Position numbers and translations under genes: made by a program. Positions 47,931 through 59,767 of a stretch of 64,000 nt of DNA are shown piece by piece. Each line of letters begins with the position of its first letter. The first letter of the stretch is position 1. The DNA is from Augochlora pura. Its lineage: Eukaryota; Arthropoda; Insecta; Hymenoptera; Halictidae. The notes beneath the pieces are model-generated. The model did not search any database, was not told the origin of the DNA, and saw only the letters and a program-made list of their open reading frames with translations. Location: contig NC_135778.1 of the NCBI RefSeq assembly GCF_028453695.1, positions 33,407,214 to 33,471,213 of the forward strand, read 5' to 3'.

Positions 47931-48083
47931 CTGAGTGAAGAAGTAGTAGTACACCTTCATGCCGCGGGCGGCGAACAGCTGGGCGAAGTGTATTGACGGG
48001 CAGATGAAGAAGTAGTCGCCGACCACGTCCGCGATCATCTTCTGGTAGATGTAGCCGTTGTTCACCTGCTCCCAGTCCGTGTA
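47931..48083 (-). CDS. Ace: Acetylcholinesterase, internal exon (first of four in window)
   Basis: This exon encodes 51 residues of the catalytic domain of acetylcholinesterase, the enzyme that hydrolyses acetylcholine at synapses. Read on the minus strand it starts YTDWEQVNNGYIYQKM, continues through VVGDYFFICPS and ends KVYYYFFTQ. These match the insect AChE segment between the catalytic Glu and His regions; VVGDYFF is a family hallmark. The Cys in FFICPS corresponds to Torpedo AChE Cys402, whose partner is in the exon at 23801-23958. The acceptor is TCTCGTTGCAG and the donor CAG|GTAGGC. Length is 153 nt, phase 0 at both ends. There are no stops or frameshifts. Seen: sequence and splice sites. 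Known: family motifs. Inferred: ace-2 (Drosophila Ace) orthology, from the next exon's residues. A mariner relic ends about 30 bp beyond the donor. Confidence 0.96.
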
Positions 48084-48331
48084 CTGCAACGAGACAATGG
48101 AACATGTTTCAGAGAATGATTGGGATCGTTTAAGATGATTGATAGTCCCGGTATAGTTTGGACTGTAGTTTCGCGAAGATTAAAAGTTAGCATTATCAGT
48201 CGATTGAAAGGTGTAACTTGATATATAAATAATAAGTATAAATTAATTATGTCGAGTCTAGGGATGGTTTAATTAATTTGTCAATGTGTGATTTAATTGT
48301 ATAAGTTTTATGTAGTTTAACTAAAATAATG

Positions 48332-48495
48332 CAGTAAGTTCTCTCCAATTGTCCTTGAGATTCTAAGGAGAAATAGATCATTTCGGAAGAGGTGATACGA
48401 TTTCTCGATCGTTGTGGTTCGTTTTATAATCATTGACGATCAGCGATTATAAAACTGAGTTTACAAGCTGACGAACAATTGGAGAGAATTTATTG
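48332..48495. mobile_element. Foldback miniature element next to the Ace exon
   Basis: The ends CAGTAAGTTCTCTCCAATTG and, on the other strand, CAATAAATTCTCTCCAATTG form an inverted repeat of about 23 bp with three mismatches. Inside is a second hairpin, GTTTTATAATCA...GATTATAAAAC (about 48420-48453). It is non-coding and resembles the end at 22798. Confidence 0.8.
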
Positions 48496-49945
48496 TATAT
48501 ATCTACTGGCTGTAGAATTACGCCATTTTATAATTAGTCAGTCGTAAAAATCATCTAATTTCAATTCTGAAGAATTAAATATGATATATATTTTGTATTG
48601 ATTCAGTTTTGTTTACGGATAATAATAAAAAATAAGATAGGAATAGTATTTTTCATTTTGTAAGCTAATGGTATCTGTACATATATGATTAAATTTAACA
48701 AAAAATATTGTTATTATTATATTTATTTATACTCTTCATGATGGCATAAAAGCTCTCGTTTTATTTCGTGTGAAATAAATTAATTACTTTCTGCATTGTT
48801 TTATAATATCACAATGACGCCACCTGTTATAATTGGACTTACTACAGTTATAAATAAAAATATAATTATAAATAAAAAGTTTACGCTAAGTTAATAAAAA
48901 ATGATGTGATTTCTCATTTAAAAATCAATGGACCTACACCAGAAAGTCTGTTTCTGTCAATAGCATCGATTTTCATAGCAGATTTCGTATGGTTTAGAAA
49001 TGTTAAAATGCTTATTATCAATAATACTCAAATTCAAGCGACTCCATGAACTGTAATAAACATTTACAGTACTCTAGGCAAACGTAATTCGAAGCCTCCC
49101 TCGCAAAACGGCTCCGTCACACCATTTCCCGTCGTCGTTTCGCGACGCTTTTCATTCAAAGAATCGCATCGGAACGACTTTAATCGAACAAATGCGCCGG
49201 TACTTTTTATCTCGAAAGTCCAACGGGCCCGCGCATCACCATTGTCATTATTTTTTCCGGCCGCGTTTATTCTCCCGCCGGCGCTTTCCAAGGTACGAGA
49301 TCTGCTCCTCCCGCGACAAATAATGGAAAAAACCTCGAACGGCCGGAACACACACACACACACACACGGTCGAGTCTAAAACGGTGGCGGTTATATAATG
49401 TTGCCCGTTCGAGAAATAAACAAACAAGCCGCCCCGATAGATCTCCGGCGGGGTTGCTCACGGACCAACGGCGGCGCGGAATTTTTTAATAAAAGAAGAA
49501 CGGTATCGGCGCTCTCCATATTTTTACGCTCCGACAACAAACTGCGAACCTCTACGCGCGAGTTTCGGAGCCCGGTAAAATTCGCGGCACAATCAAGCTC
49601 CATTTATCACGGTGGCTCGCCCGGAGCCCGGCTCGGTTCAATACGCGCCGATTATTGCTCGTGTTTCCGTGTAAATAGAACGACGGCCCCGCGCTAACCC
49701 CGCCGGTAATCGTTCCGAATGATGAGGCGACCCGGGAGCATCGACGCCGCGCCGTCCGGTCGCAAGAAAATTTCCGCGATTGGTCCGCCGCGCCGGACAA
49801 TCTTCCCACCTCATGAATATTCTTAACGAACTGGAGGCGTTACGCAACAGAGACGTTAATTGGATCGAATCTAGGGGTCCTGAATAAAGATTTATTCCTC
49901 TGGAACTGGCGAGCTGCTTTCCAGGTTAAACTGTGAACGGATACA
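48496..49945. other. Non-coding DNA, likely Ace intron
   Basis: AT-rich to about 49080, then GC-rich with a CA microsatellite at 49348-49367. No upstream AChE exon was recognised. Confidence 0.5.
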
Positions 49946-49949
49946 CTGT

Positions 49950-51090
49950 TTCCGCCGCTTCTACGTTCTCACTGGAGTATCTAATGACAGCTAACGCCGC
50001 CTGCTTTATACTAGATACGCCCATCAATGATTCTGTGTGCCTGATTTTATACTCTACTTGGTTTCATTCATTTAGGATTCCTTATATTTTTGATTTCATT
50101 CTATTTAGCCCACTGACATTTTCATTGGTCCTGCCTACTGTCCACTAGGATCGTTTATATTTTATAGACACGCCTACGTTTAGTTCTGTGTGTCTACATT
50201 CGTATTAGGCATGCCTGTATCCAATTTTAAGTGTCTACATTTCGGCTGGACTAGCATACTTTATGGTGTTCGGCGATTAGATTTTTGTTGGATCTACCTA
50301 TCGTTTTTCCGACGTTCTATTTGGCCTGCTTACATTTTTATTGGATCTGATTATTGTCTATTAGGATCGCCTATTTTTCACTATATACGCCCCCATTCTA
50401 TTCATTGTGCCTCTATTTTTATTAGGCTTATCCACATCCAATTAGGACCTCCCACACGTCGTCTGGCTAAATATGAACCTACTAAATATAATCCTCATAT
50501 TTAGATTAAATTGGGACCTCCCATATCTCTTCCAAACCTGGCTACTTTATATTAGATACCCCCTTCATTCAACTATGCCCGCCTACATTTTTGTTGGATC
50601 TGCATATTGCCTATTAAGAACGCCTACATTTCGCTAAAAACGCTTACATTCAATTCTGCCCACCTAAATTAATACTTGACTTACCTATTGTCGATTGAGT
50701 GTGCATAATATTGTATGAACTATTATTACTATTTTGTTTGTCCCTCCAACATTCAACATTTTCCACCTATATTAAACTAGATCTTTCCAGTAACTATACC
50801 AATCTATGAATTGGGCTGTACCTTTCCACCAATTTATAATACACGGCTACGGCAATCCCCTCCCATTGTTATTAGCCGCTCCTACTGCTTCATTGGCTTC
50901 ATCTCACTTTTTGTATTAATTCCGCCCATTTTTGTATTTGCCCTTCCCACTTTTTTGATCGGCCCTCATACGTTCCTATTGGCCCCACCGATTTTGTATT
51001 GGTTCTTCCAATTTTTATTCGGCTTCTCTCACTTTGTATTGACACCGTTTCTTATAGACACCTCCCATTTTGTATTGGCTACGCCGCTTT
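49950..51090. repeat. Degenerate minisatellite, ~24-27-bp unit
   Basis: The unit is approximately CCCACATTTTGTATTGGCTC. Examples are CTCCCATTTTGTATTGGCTA (51061) and CTCACTTTGTATTGACACC (51028), with more diverged ATTAGGATCGCCTA.TTTT units further left. The frames 50190-50504 and 50811-51155 are repeat frames. Short GGCGTGTC words at 53875-54030 look like the same family in the opposite orientation. Confidence 0.8.
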
Positions 51091-51879
51091 TTTGTATAAA
51101 CCGCGCTCTGTGCGGCTCGCGTGTACGCGAACGCGACAACGAGAGCTACAGGTAAATATCCGTGGCTCCTGTTTCAGACAGGCGAGAAATTCCACCGAGA
51201 TGGTAATCTTGATTTAAAAGGGACACGGTCGTTGCCGCGGCGGCGCTTATAATTCACGCAACCATCGCGTCTGCTGTCCTCGGCGGCGGTGGGTACGTTT
51301 CCCGCGACAAGAACGCGTTACACCCGCCGGATTACGTGTTCGCCGCAAAGACACTCCGCGGGAACTTTGATTAAAGCCTCGAACCGCACGGTGCGTCGTA
51401 TCCCGTGGTACCGGAGCCCCGTTAATTCCGGCCTATCCGCCGCGGGAACAGCCCCGATACACGGGTAACCGTGTCTGCGCCACCGGTCTCATTAACCACG
51501 CCGCGAGCCGGGATGGCGCCTGCAATCGTTCGGAAAAAGACAATGGGGCACGGTTCATTTGCGACGGCTTTAATCGGGCCCGGCGGCTTCGCGGAACGGC
51601 GTTGCCCGCCGGGCCATGGAAAATTAGGGAATTCGATGACCGAAATTTAAAATCGGCCACGCGCCATTCGCGATAATCCTTTGATAAAGCGCGGCGAGTC
51701 CCTCCTCGGGCCGTTTGCGGAGTCGGCCAATCGAATCCGGTGCTTGCCGTTTGAAACGAGCCAGGACCGTTGCTATGCCCGACCAATCCGGAACGGTTCC
51801 CGCGCGCCCGCTGCTCAAACGGCAATCAAATTTTTCATTTCCTATTTTCGCGAGAAGGAAACTCAGCTTTGTGTCGCAC

Positions 51880-52540
51880 GCTGAAATAACTTCGAACAAA
51901 TTCTTCGATATTCGAGGTACTGTAACTTTGTGATGAAAAGTTGTGCGACAACGCACCTTGGCTTATTCTAAAGATAAAAGTCTCTCCTTTTGAACAGTGA
52001 AAGTTGCGTTTCAATAGAATACTTTTTCTAAAAGCTGCAATGCGAAAAGCGAGACAGTCATTTCTCAGCAAATTTTCAGATTCAAATGCTTTTGCGGAAG
52101 TGAAAGAATTTTTTACACGACTGAAATTAATTTTATTTCGAAGAATGAGACCTCCCCTTTCAAACAAGCGCAGAAGCATTGTTTTACGAACTCTTGTTAC
52201 CATTTTATAGCTCTTTGAATCAAAACGTCACACGATGACCAAACTCATGGTGCCCTTGAATCCTAGACGAAAAACCCTTCGAATTCCAAAGTACTGTAAC
52301 AATATGAAAAAATCCTAGGATAATAAATTATAGTTTATTTTAACAGTCAAAGTCTCCGCTTTCGATCGCTGTAAGTTATATTTCGCTGAAATTATTTTTA
52401 CCAGAGTAACAGCCCAAAGAGCAAGGCTAGGTATTCACAGCGACATATCAAATTCAAATCTCACCGAAAAGCATTAAAAAAAATTGTTCTCTAAAAATGC
52501 ACCGACGTTATAGGATAAGAAATGCATTGGAAAACTCTGT
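51880..52540. repeat. Copies of the ~195-bp module family
   Basis: GGTACTGTAACTTTGTGATG (51915), CACCTTGGCTTATTCTAAAG (51955), CAAATGCTTTTGCGGAAGTG (52084, matching 44256) and AAAGTACTGTAACAATATGA (52289). Confidence 0.65.
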
Positions 52541-54970
52541 TGTCTCGTTTTCATGCGCTTTCATCGCGATACCGCGAAGCGGAACAACGGTGGGATGGGG
52601 ATTGCGGGGCGACGACTCTCAGTCGCGTTTCATTAAACTAGTGGACGAGCCGCGAAGTAATCTTTGAGCAATCAAAGTTGACCGGCGCGATTCATCAAGT
52701 TAACCGCGGATCTCGGCTCTTTGCCGGACCGTGTCGCGCGCGGCTGATATACCCGGACGCGTTTCGCCCGGAGTTTCGCGCGGCACGGACCAGGCGCGCA
52801 GGACGCGCGGGCCGGATCGGAACGGGAACGCGAGAAAACACGGCGCTAAAGGGGCCGGCGTTGATCGATCGACTACCGGCGTTAATTATCACCGGGGCTT
52901 CGGTTGGAACGGGAGGCTAATTAATCGAAAGTTAACCGGCGCGCCGAGGAAATCGAGGTCGCACGCTTTCCGCGGAAGCGCAAGTTTCCGAGCGCGCCGA
53001 GAGCGGAGCGCCGAACAATCCTCTTCCCCGTGCAACTAGTCACGCGTATCCGCTTCCACTTTTTACCGTCGGCGCGCAGCCTGCGACCGTAGCCGGCAAC
53101 AGGTTCGCGGACGGTAGGCCTGGAGAACGAGAATCGAACTCGGCATCCCTAAGCGTTCCCTTTACGGTCCGTCTGGCTGGAAAATTTGTTTGACGAAGAA
53201 ACTTCAGCTCCAAGGAACAAACGCTGTGCCACGTCTACTGGAAATTCATTCACTCGCCTCTCCGACGCGAGCATACCGGGTGTCCGCGAACTCTTTCGTC
53301 GCGGCTCCGCACCGGAAGCCGAGCCCGGAATCGCGGCTGATATTTTCAATTTCGAAGCTGTCTGCCCGGTGATTCGAACTCGCGGATTCGTTACTTTAAC
53401 GATGTCTCTATGGAGTGGGGAAACGCCATACTTTTAAGCCTGAGTGGCAACTGCACTTCAAACTTCGAGTTTGTTCGGCAGTCGCTGTTCACGAGTTCGT
53501 GCGACAGTGCGAAGTGCGAAGTGCGAAGTGCGAGGCTGGTATCTTTTTCAAGGAGGCGTTACTTTCCATTCGGTAAAATGGATATTGTTTCTGAATGGTA
53601 TATATATTTTTTAGCACCAACGTGTCGCGAGAATTGTTAACAGATACATACCTGAAACGATAGATTGTAGATTTAAATTTTTGTACAAAATTAAATGTAT
53701 TTATTGTGAAATTATTTTATGTTTATGTCGGAAAAAAATTTATCAAATTGAGAAGTTGTTGTAATTGTATTTAAGTTCTAGTTGCACGAGCTTTATTTTA
53801 TAAAAGAAGAAAATGGGCGGATCGAATGAGAGGATCGAACATCACATGGGCGGGGTAAACATGAAATAGGCGTGTCTAGTTGACAGTGGGAGTGGCCAGC
53901 TGACCGCACGCATACTCGCAAAATAATTATATCAATAAAAACTATATCACTGGACGAAAATCATAAGTCTTGTGCGCAAAGTGGGCGGTCCTGAAAGAAG
54001 GTGGGCGTGTCCGTCGCGTAGTAGGCGTGTTCTCTACATTAATCAAAGTGCCTATAGAAAGTAAAAGAGAACTGCGGAGTAATGCTGTGTTAACCGAAAA
54101 ATGACTTCGAACGTGCATCCAAGGGCCGGGAGAAGTTTGTCACCAGTTTGGAGCACGATCCAACAATTCCCAACGACCACTTTTCTTTGCTCGTTAGCTT
54201 ATTTTTCGAAACGCTGCTCGATACTCGCGGGTTCTCCGCCGCCGAGGGGCTGCCGACGGAATTAATTGAAGCGGCGCGGACCTGTTAAAATGTTCAGCCG
54301 CGCGCGCTCGGCCAGTTCCATTCGATTAATTAAACGAGGAAAATTTTTCGAGCACCCGCCGAGGAAATGATTTCACCCGGTTCCGGGAAAGTGTACGAGG
54401 ACTTTCTGTCGTCGCGGTTGACTTGATACTGACACTGATTATCGCGGTGTTTACGCCGACTTCTCGTGCCGATTTCGAGTGGGTTGTTAGGGGCTCGAGT
54501 GGCGCGCGAGGGCGTCGTGAAATCGAGCGTTTCCCGCGAGCGAGAACGGCCGCCGCGCAATTAAAAGGTCGTTCAGCGTTTCACGGCGACCGGAAAGATC
54601 GCGGAACGACGCCGGCCGAGCCCGCTGGAAATGAAATTCGAGCGGAACAGGGCCGAGAGTAATGAGCGGCACGCGTGATTGGATCGCAGGGAAAATGGCG
54701 CTGCCGCGGTGCTGGTCTAAATGGTAACACCTACGATTCAACGTTCACGAGGAAATACAGTAATGCGTGATAATAATTATTGTTCATAATGTTGAGCAAT
54801 ATAACTCATACAGGAAAGTATTAAGTAAGTAACACTTACATTTTTATTATTCAGCTAATGAAATATATAGTTAAGCTGAGAAATTTGAAATCATGTTACA
54901 CGCATAACAAGGGATGAATCTTAATGTGTGTGAGCAAATTGTTGCTTTACTTTTCCATAAACTATTGTTA
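52541..54970. other. GC-rich and AT-rich non-coding DNA
   Basis: GC-rich blocks at 52560-53420 and 54190-54720 are separated by AT-rich DNA. The stretch 53800-54040 contains several (G)TGGGCG(G/T)GTC words. No exon or RNA gene was accepted. Confidence 0.5.
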
Positions 54971-54973
54971 GAA

Positions 54974-55515
54974 GAATTGCACCTGTTTCTATGCACCTGA
55001 GAAAACCGAGTGCAGCAAAAAAAAGCAATTTGTCGAGGCATTTTGAAACTTTAGCTAGTGACGCCATAATCCCTGATAGAATATGTCTTCCATATCTCTC
55101 TGCATGGATAAAACATTGATAGATGAAACATGGAATAGTAAAATAATTGAACAAAAAAGAATTAAAAAGGTTCATATATTAATTACGACTTATTAAAATT
55201 GTTTAACATTGAAATTGCTACCCCAGTCACAGTAACTAATAATCGATTTTTCTTTTTCAAACCCTGACACTATGAAAATGATTCTGCCATTAAAGTAAAA
55301 ACGAAGATATATTAAATGAATCTTATTAAAATTATTTCACTACCAAACTAGCCAGAATAGCTGGTAACCGATTTTTTGTTCAACAATTCCTGATATTATA
55401 AAAATGTTCCTGTTAGAAATTTTTATACTGACTTCTTCATTCGGGCATATATAATAATAAAATTATGATAAAGATTTCATTCAACATCTGCTAAATATGA
55501 ATATTATTAATTTCT
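54974..55515. repeat. Recent ~530-bp direct duplication, copy A
   Basis: Nearly identical to 59768-60293 in the same orientation, from AGAATTGCACCTG to AATATTATTAATTTC. Only scattered single-base differences and one small insertion near 54987-54998 were seen by eye. Confidence 0.9.
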
Positions 55516-56990
55516 ATTGAATCGAAATCAACTTGAATTCTTCTGTTATCAAAGTCTAGAAACGGAAGTAAGTAAAGACAATACAAGAAACAAAAATTAT
55601 CTGGTCCTATTAAGGAAAATATTTGGGACAAATAAGTGCCAATCAACGCAGCGTGAAAAGAGTCGTAGTGCAAAGGGTTATTCTTGTCATCGCTTATAAA
55701 ACAATATACACTCGGCTCCATCGTTTAGCAATCGATGCAGACAATTTTTACTTTGAATAAAAATCTACAGTCTAGTTATAACAAACCGGACCCCGGTCCA
55801 CTTCCATCCCGGTCCGGATTTATCGTCGTAATAAACAATGCTTGCAAATTAGTTCCAGTTGCGACTCGATGTTGCTTTTTCGCTAATAAATTGACAAACG
55901 TGCCGGCGTTGGATGACTATGTAAAACAGTTCGAGCATTTAAGTGGGGTAGATATTAACGAGCAGGAAGTGACTAGGAAACGTCGGCGGTCCACAGACTC
56001 GGCGAACCGTGGGAAAATATGCGTCCATTTTGGCCGTCGTTGCCGTTAAATATGGAGGCGCTTCCTACCAGGCTCGCTCCTGCCATAAATACAATATATT
56101 TCACGTCCTTGAGTTTTCTGGATCATTCTCGTAAATCCGGCTGTTTAACGGTCGTAAGAATCGTGTTACTGCGAAATAAACTGCCGAAGTGAATGCGAAC
56201 AGCACCGCGGATCTCCCACGGTCTAATGAAAATTTCTACGACGCGCGGACGTCGCTCGGAATGGTTTTCGGCGGACCTGCCAATGAAAAATGTTTAACGA
56301 TTTATGAAACCGAGACGAATCGGCCGATTATTCAAAGCATAGTGTTCCAATCGAATAAAAGTATCGGGAGAAATACTGTGTGACAATTCGCAATGAGCGT
56401 CGGACGTCTTAAAGACGGCCATTTTACGTCCGTTTTAGGATGTCTTATGTCATAGAATGGACATCTTTAAACCATTACTCGGCAGAATTTAGAAACAAAT
56501 AAAAATATAAAAATATCTATATAGAACTTTTACTTTAAACTTACTTAGAATTTTCTATTATTATTACTATTTATTTTGAAATTTTGAGAATAATGTACGA
56601 TCGAATTTATTTCAATAACTTGTAATTTTTCTAAAAGCTTGCCTCGCAATAAAGAGATATATTAAACAATCGTCAATAGAAGCAGTACCATTATAATCTC
56701 AATAATTCAAGAAATCCATAGATTTATCTGTACATCATAAATAATACACTTGTTAGTACTTATTAACAACAACAGCAATAAAATCATCCAATATAACTGT
56801 TTAACTAACTGCTGACTCGATAAGTGGTTATTAACTACATACATGAGCCGAACAAATAAACAAAATACATATTAAATTATCTCTTACACATTTATATTAA
56901 TAAAACGTTGTTCAGGCAGAATCGCGCACCAGATAATTTACCAAATAACTCTGACGGTATCGTTGAACGCGTTGCAACGAATCACGCACA
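55516..56990. other. Non-coding, nothing recognised
   Basis: Mostly AT-rich. A 104-codon plus frame (55735-56049) has no recognisable motif and is not called. Confidence 0.45.
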
Positions 56991-56999
56991 ACTAACAAA

Positions 57000-57442
57000 G
57001 GACAGGTGTATCACAGCAGGTGATTTTATCGCAAAACGGAGGGATGAACCTGTCATCATTTCGCTCATAGTATTGCAGTGAGTATACATTAATGCTCGAA
57101 TTAGAAAGGGTGTGGGTTGTGTCAAGATCATGTCAAGATTATGTCAAAATATTCAGAAAAGGACAGATCTATCACAGTAGGCCATTATATCGCAAAACGG
57201 AGGGATGAACCTGTCATCATTTCGGTCACAGCATAGCAGTGAGTACATTAATGCTCGAATTACGAAGGGTGAAAGTTATGTCAAGATTGTGTCACGATAT
57301 TCAAAAGTTATGTCAAGATTGTGTCTATATTATGTCAAAATATTCAATTCTGAACAGGTATATCACAGTAGGTCATTATATCACAAAACCGAGGGAAGAA
57401 ACTATCATTATCCCGGTCACAGTACGTCAGTGAGCACGTTAA
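57000..57442. repeat. Tandem array of a ~160-205-bp unit, left part
   Basis: The phrase GCAGTGAGTA.ACATTAATGC TCGAATTA.GAAGGGTG occurs at about 57075 and 57236, then is interrupted at 57439 by a TTAA element. Each unit also contains GTTATGTCAAGATTGTGTC words and a TATCACAGTAGG...CGAGGGATGAACC.TCATCATTTCGGTCAC stretch. Unit lengths between successive TTAA points are 159, 191 and 206 bp. Confidence 0.88.
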
Positions 57443-57638
57443 CCTCTCAGGCACGGCTGGATTTTGCGCGAATGGAATTTTTCATAACTAGATTACCATT
57501 TTTCGTAATATATATGTATATTTTTTTTTGGTACAGCTATATAAATATTAGCTATATATATTTTCTTTCCTTATTGTATTGTATTTATACACTTTCACTT
57601 TAATCGTTTACTTTAATAACTAATAATAACCTAAGAGG
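57443..57638. mobile_element. TTAA element inserted in the tandem array
   Basis: The 196-bp element is bounded by TTAA (57439-57442 and 57639-57642), with ends CCTCTCAGG and CCTAAGAGG. It is AT-rich and non-coding (TATATGTATATT inside). Removing it with one TTAA restores an array unit: GTGAGCACGTTAATGCTCC versus GTGAGTACATTAATGCTCG in the neighbouring unit. Confidence 0.9.
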
Positions 57639-57642
57639 TTAA

Positions 57643-57870
57643 TGCTCCAATTACGAAGGGTGCAGGTTATGTCAAGATTATGTCACAATATTCAAAAGTT
57701 ATGTCAAGATGATGTCAAGATTGTGTCTATATTATATCAAAATATTCAAATAACGATAGGTATATCACAGCAGATCATTACATACATCGGAAAACCGAGG
57801 AATGCACCTATCATTATTTCGGTCACATCACGGCAGTGAGCGGATTAATGTTCGAATTACGAAGGGCGAA
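57643..57870. repeat. Tandem array, right part
   Basis: Continues as TGCTCCAATTACGAAGGGTG and GTTATGTCAAGATTATGTCA, and ends with a further unit start at about 57833 (GCAGTGAGCGGATTAATGTT). Confidence 0.85.
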
Positions 57871-58595
57871 GGTTAGGGAGGACGGCGAGTGTCGTTGGCA
57901 GCGAGGCGGACAATTGAAAGTCGTCGAAACGACGCAGTCTATTCAAGACGTTTTCCGGCGGTTCCAGCTGTTACGAGCGGCGCCGCCATTAAGGAGCTCC
58001 CGGAATAGGGGCAACAAGGGAGAGGGCAGAGAGGATCGGCCGCGATCGTTCCGGCCGTGGAAACGACGCGGCACGCGCGGAAACAAAGCTTTCCCTCGTC
58101 CGGAGAGCGCCTTCAAAAGCAGCTAGGGTCTCGGAGCCGCGCAGCGAAAGAGCGTCGCCGCCGCTCACGGCGCCTCCGAAAGCCCTGACATCAAAGCTGA
58201 CGTGGATAATTCAGCGTGGCGCGCGTTCCGCTAGGAAATTAAACAACTTTCCTCGCCTCCGACGACAAATTCGCGCTGCTCTCTCGCGAGCTGCGAAACA
58301 ACCCGCGCGACCGTGTCAATTTCCGAACCCCTCTCAGCCGTCAGTTCATTTTTCTCTGCTCGGACGACGGATACTCCCTCGGCGAGCCCCCGACTTTCAG
58401 TTTAAGAGACTCGCCCGCCGGCACTCTTGCGCTTTCGCTTTCGAGTGCTCAGGAATATTTCGCCCGGGCGGCGAGCTTCTAGGAAAACAGATCTCGGCTG
58501 GATCTAAGCCGAAAAGCTGTCGTTGTTTGCCTTGTTCTAGACGGAGTTCGGCAACATTTTAGGATGAGAGGCGGAGAACGGCGAATGAAATTTTA
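57871..58595. other. GC-rich block, non-coding
   Basis: A CpG-rich stretch with a 96-codon plus frame (57836-58126) that begins in the repeat array, so it is unlikely to be a gene. No AChE exon was seen on the minus strand. Confidence 0.45.
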
Positions 58596-58599
58596 GTCG

Positions 58600-58990
58600 A
58601 CGCTGGATAGGATTTTCAATTTATCGAGACAGCGATTTGTTCGAACGCATGTTTTTATTCGATGCTGTCGAATAAATGTACGAGAGAATAGAAATTTATC
58701 TGGATAGCAATTTGTTCGTATACAATGTTTTATTCTTATCACAGGAAAAAAGGCAATCTGTTGCTGAAATAAGTATTCAATTGAATAACAATTTATCTTG
58801 ATATTAATTTATTCCAATAGAATGGTTTATTCGACGACGTTGAATGAGGTATCTTGTCGGTTACAAGTTTATCTAGATAATAATTTTGTCGAATGCAATT
58901 TTTTATTCGACGCTGTCGAGTGAAGTATTCAATCGAATAAAACTTTATTTAGACAATTCTTCTGAATAAAATTTTATTGGAATAAGAACT
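58600..58990. repeat. Minisatellite with ~76-bp unit, five copies
   Basis: The phrase TTTATC..GATA..AATTTGTTCGAA recurs near 58620, 58695, 58792, 58868 and 58945, followed by TTTTTATTCGA.G.TGTCGAAT. Confidence 0.82.
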
Positions 58991-59099
58991 ATAATAACAT
59001 CGGAGATAATTAATTTGAATGAAAATTATAGTATATGAAGTATTATCATAGTTCATTGATTTAATTATGGCGTATTACTTTTTCGAATTATTCGAGTCA

Positions 59100-59766
59100 A
59101 ATGTCTGTCTGCATATTTTAGATTCAAAGTGGCGTAAAATGGAATGAAAAAATTGTAGAGCGACGTTCAAGGGCTCGTTGGAAACGGGAGAAATTGCACT
59201 TCCTAACTGTATTAGTTTCATTCAATATAAAATTTTATTGCACTTGTCACAGCTTCAAGAATTTAACAAATGGTCAGAAAACGGTCATTGTCACTTTTTT
59301 TACCACTGTGGAAATAAATGATTTTTTCTCAAAAAAAATGTAATTATGATGTCAAAGCTTGAACTTTGCTCTTTACAATAACCTAAACTATTGTAGACTG
59401 TCGTCCGATTTTTTTGACAAAGTTACAGTATTTTAAACACCGGATAATTTTCGACTACGATTTTGGTAGCCCACAAGACAGTCTATAAACCGATCATTTA
59501 CACAGTCGTCATTCAAAGTGCCCCAAAATGTCAATAAAAAATCATAGAACAACATTTTTATACTCGTTTTAAAGAGCAAACTTCACACTTCAAAACCACA
59601 TTAACCATATTGCCAACAAAAAAAAATGATTAATCACCCCACATATACTCAAACTCAAAAATGGCCCCTTTCACTAAAATCTCGATAATTAACGTCACAA
59701 CAACGCTATTAAAAAACTACTTCCGCCATCGCAAACCTCGTTCCTTTCTCTTTAAAATGACCCCAG
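59100..59766. repeat. Copies of the ~195-bp module family
   Basis: GTCCGATTTTTTTGACAAAG followed by TTACAGTATTTTAAACACCG (59404-59440), AAAAATCATAGAACAACATT (about 59535), and CTCTTTAAAATGACCCCAGA (59749), which runs straight into the duplicated segment at 59768. Confidence 0.65.
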
Positions 59767-59767
59767 A

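Noticed and set aside
53090..53180. tRNA-like T-arm on the minus strand (GAGTTCGATTCTCG)
   Set aside because: Only a four-pair T stem could be formed and no matching acceptor, D or anticodon arm was found, so no tRNA is called.
54921..55175. Minus-strand frame repeated at 59717-59953
   Set aside because: The two frames look conserved only because the DNA is a recent duplication; the protein is unrecognised.
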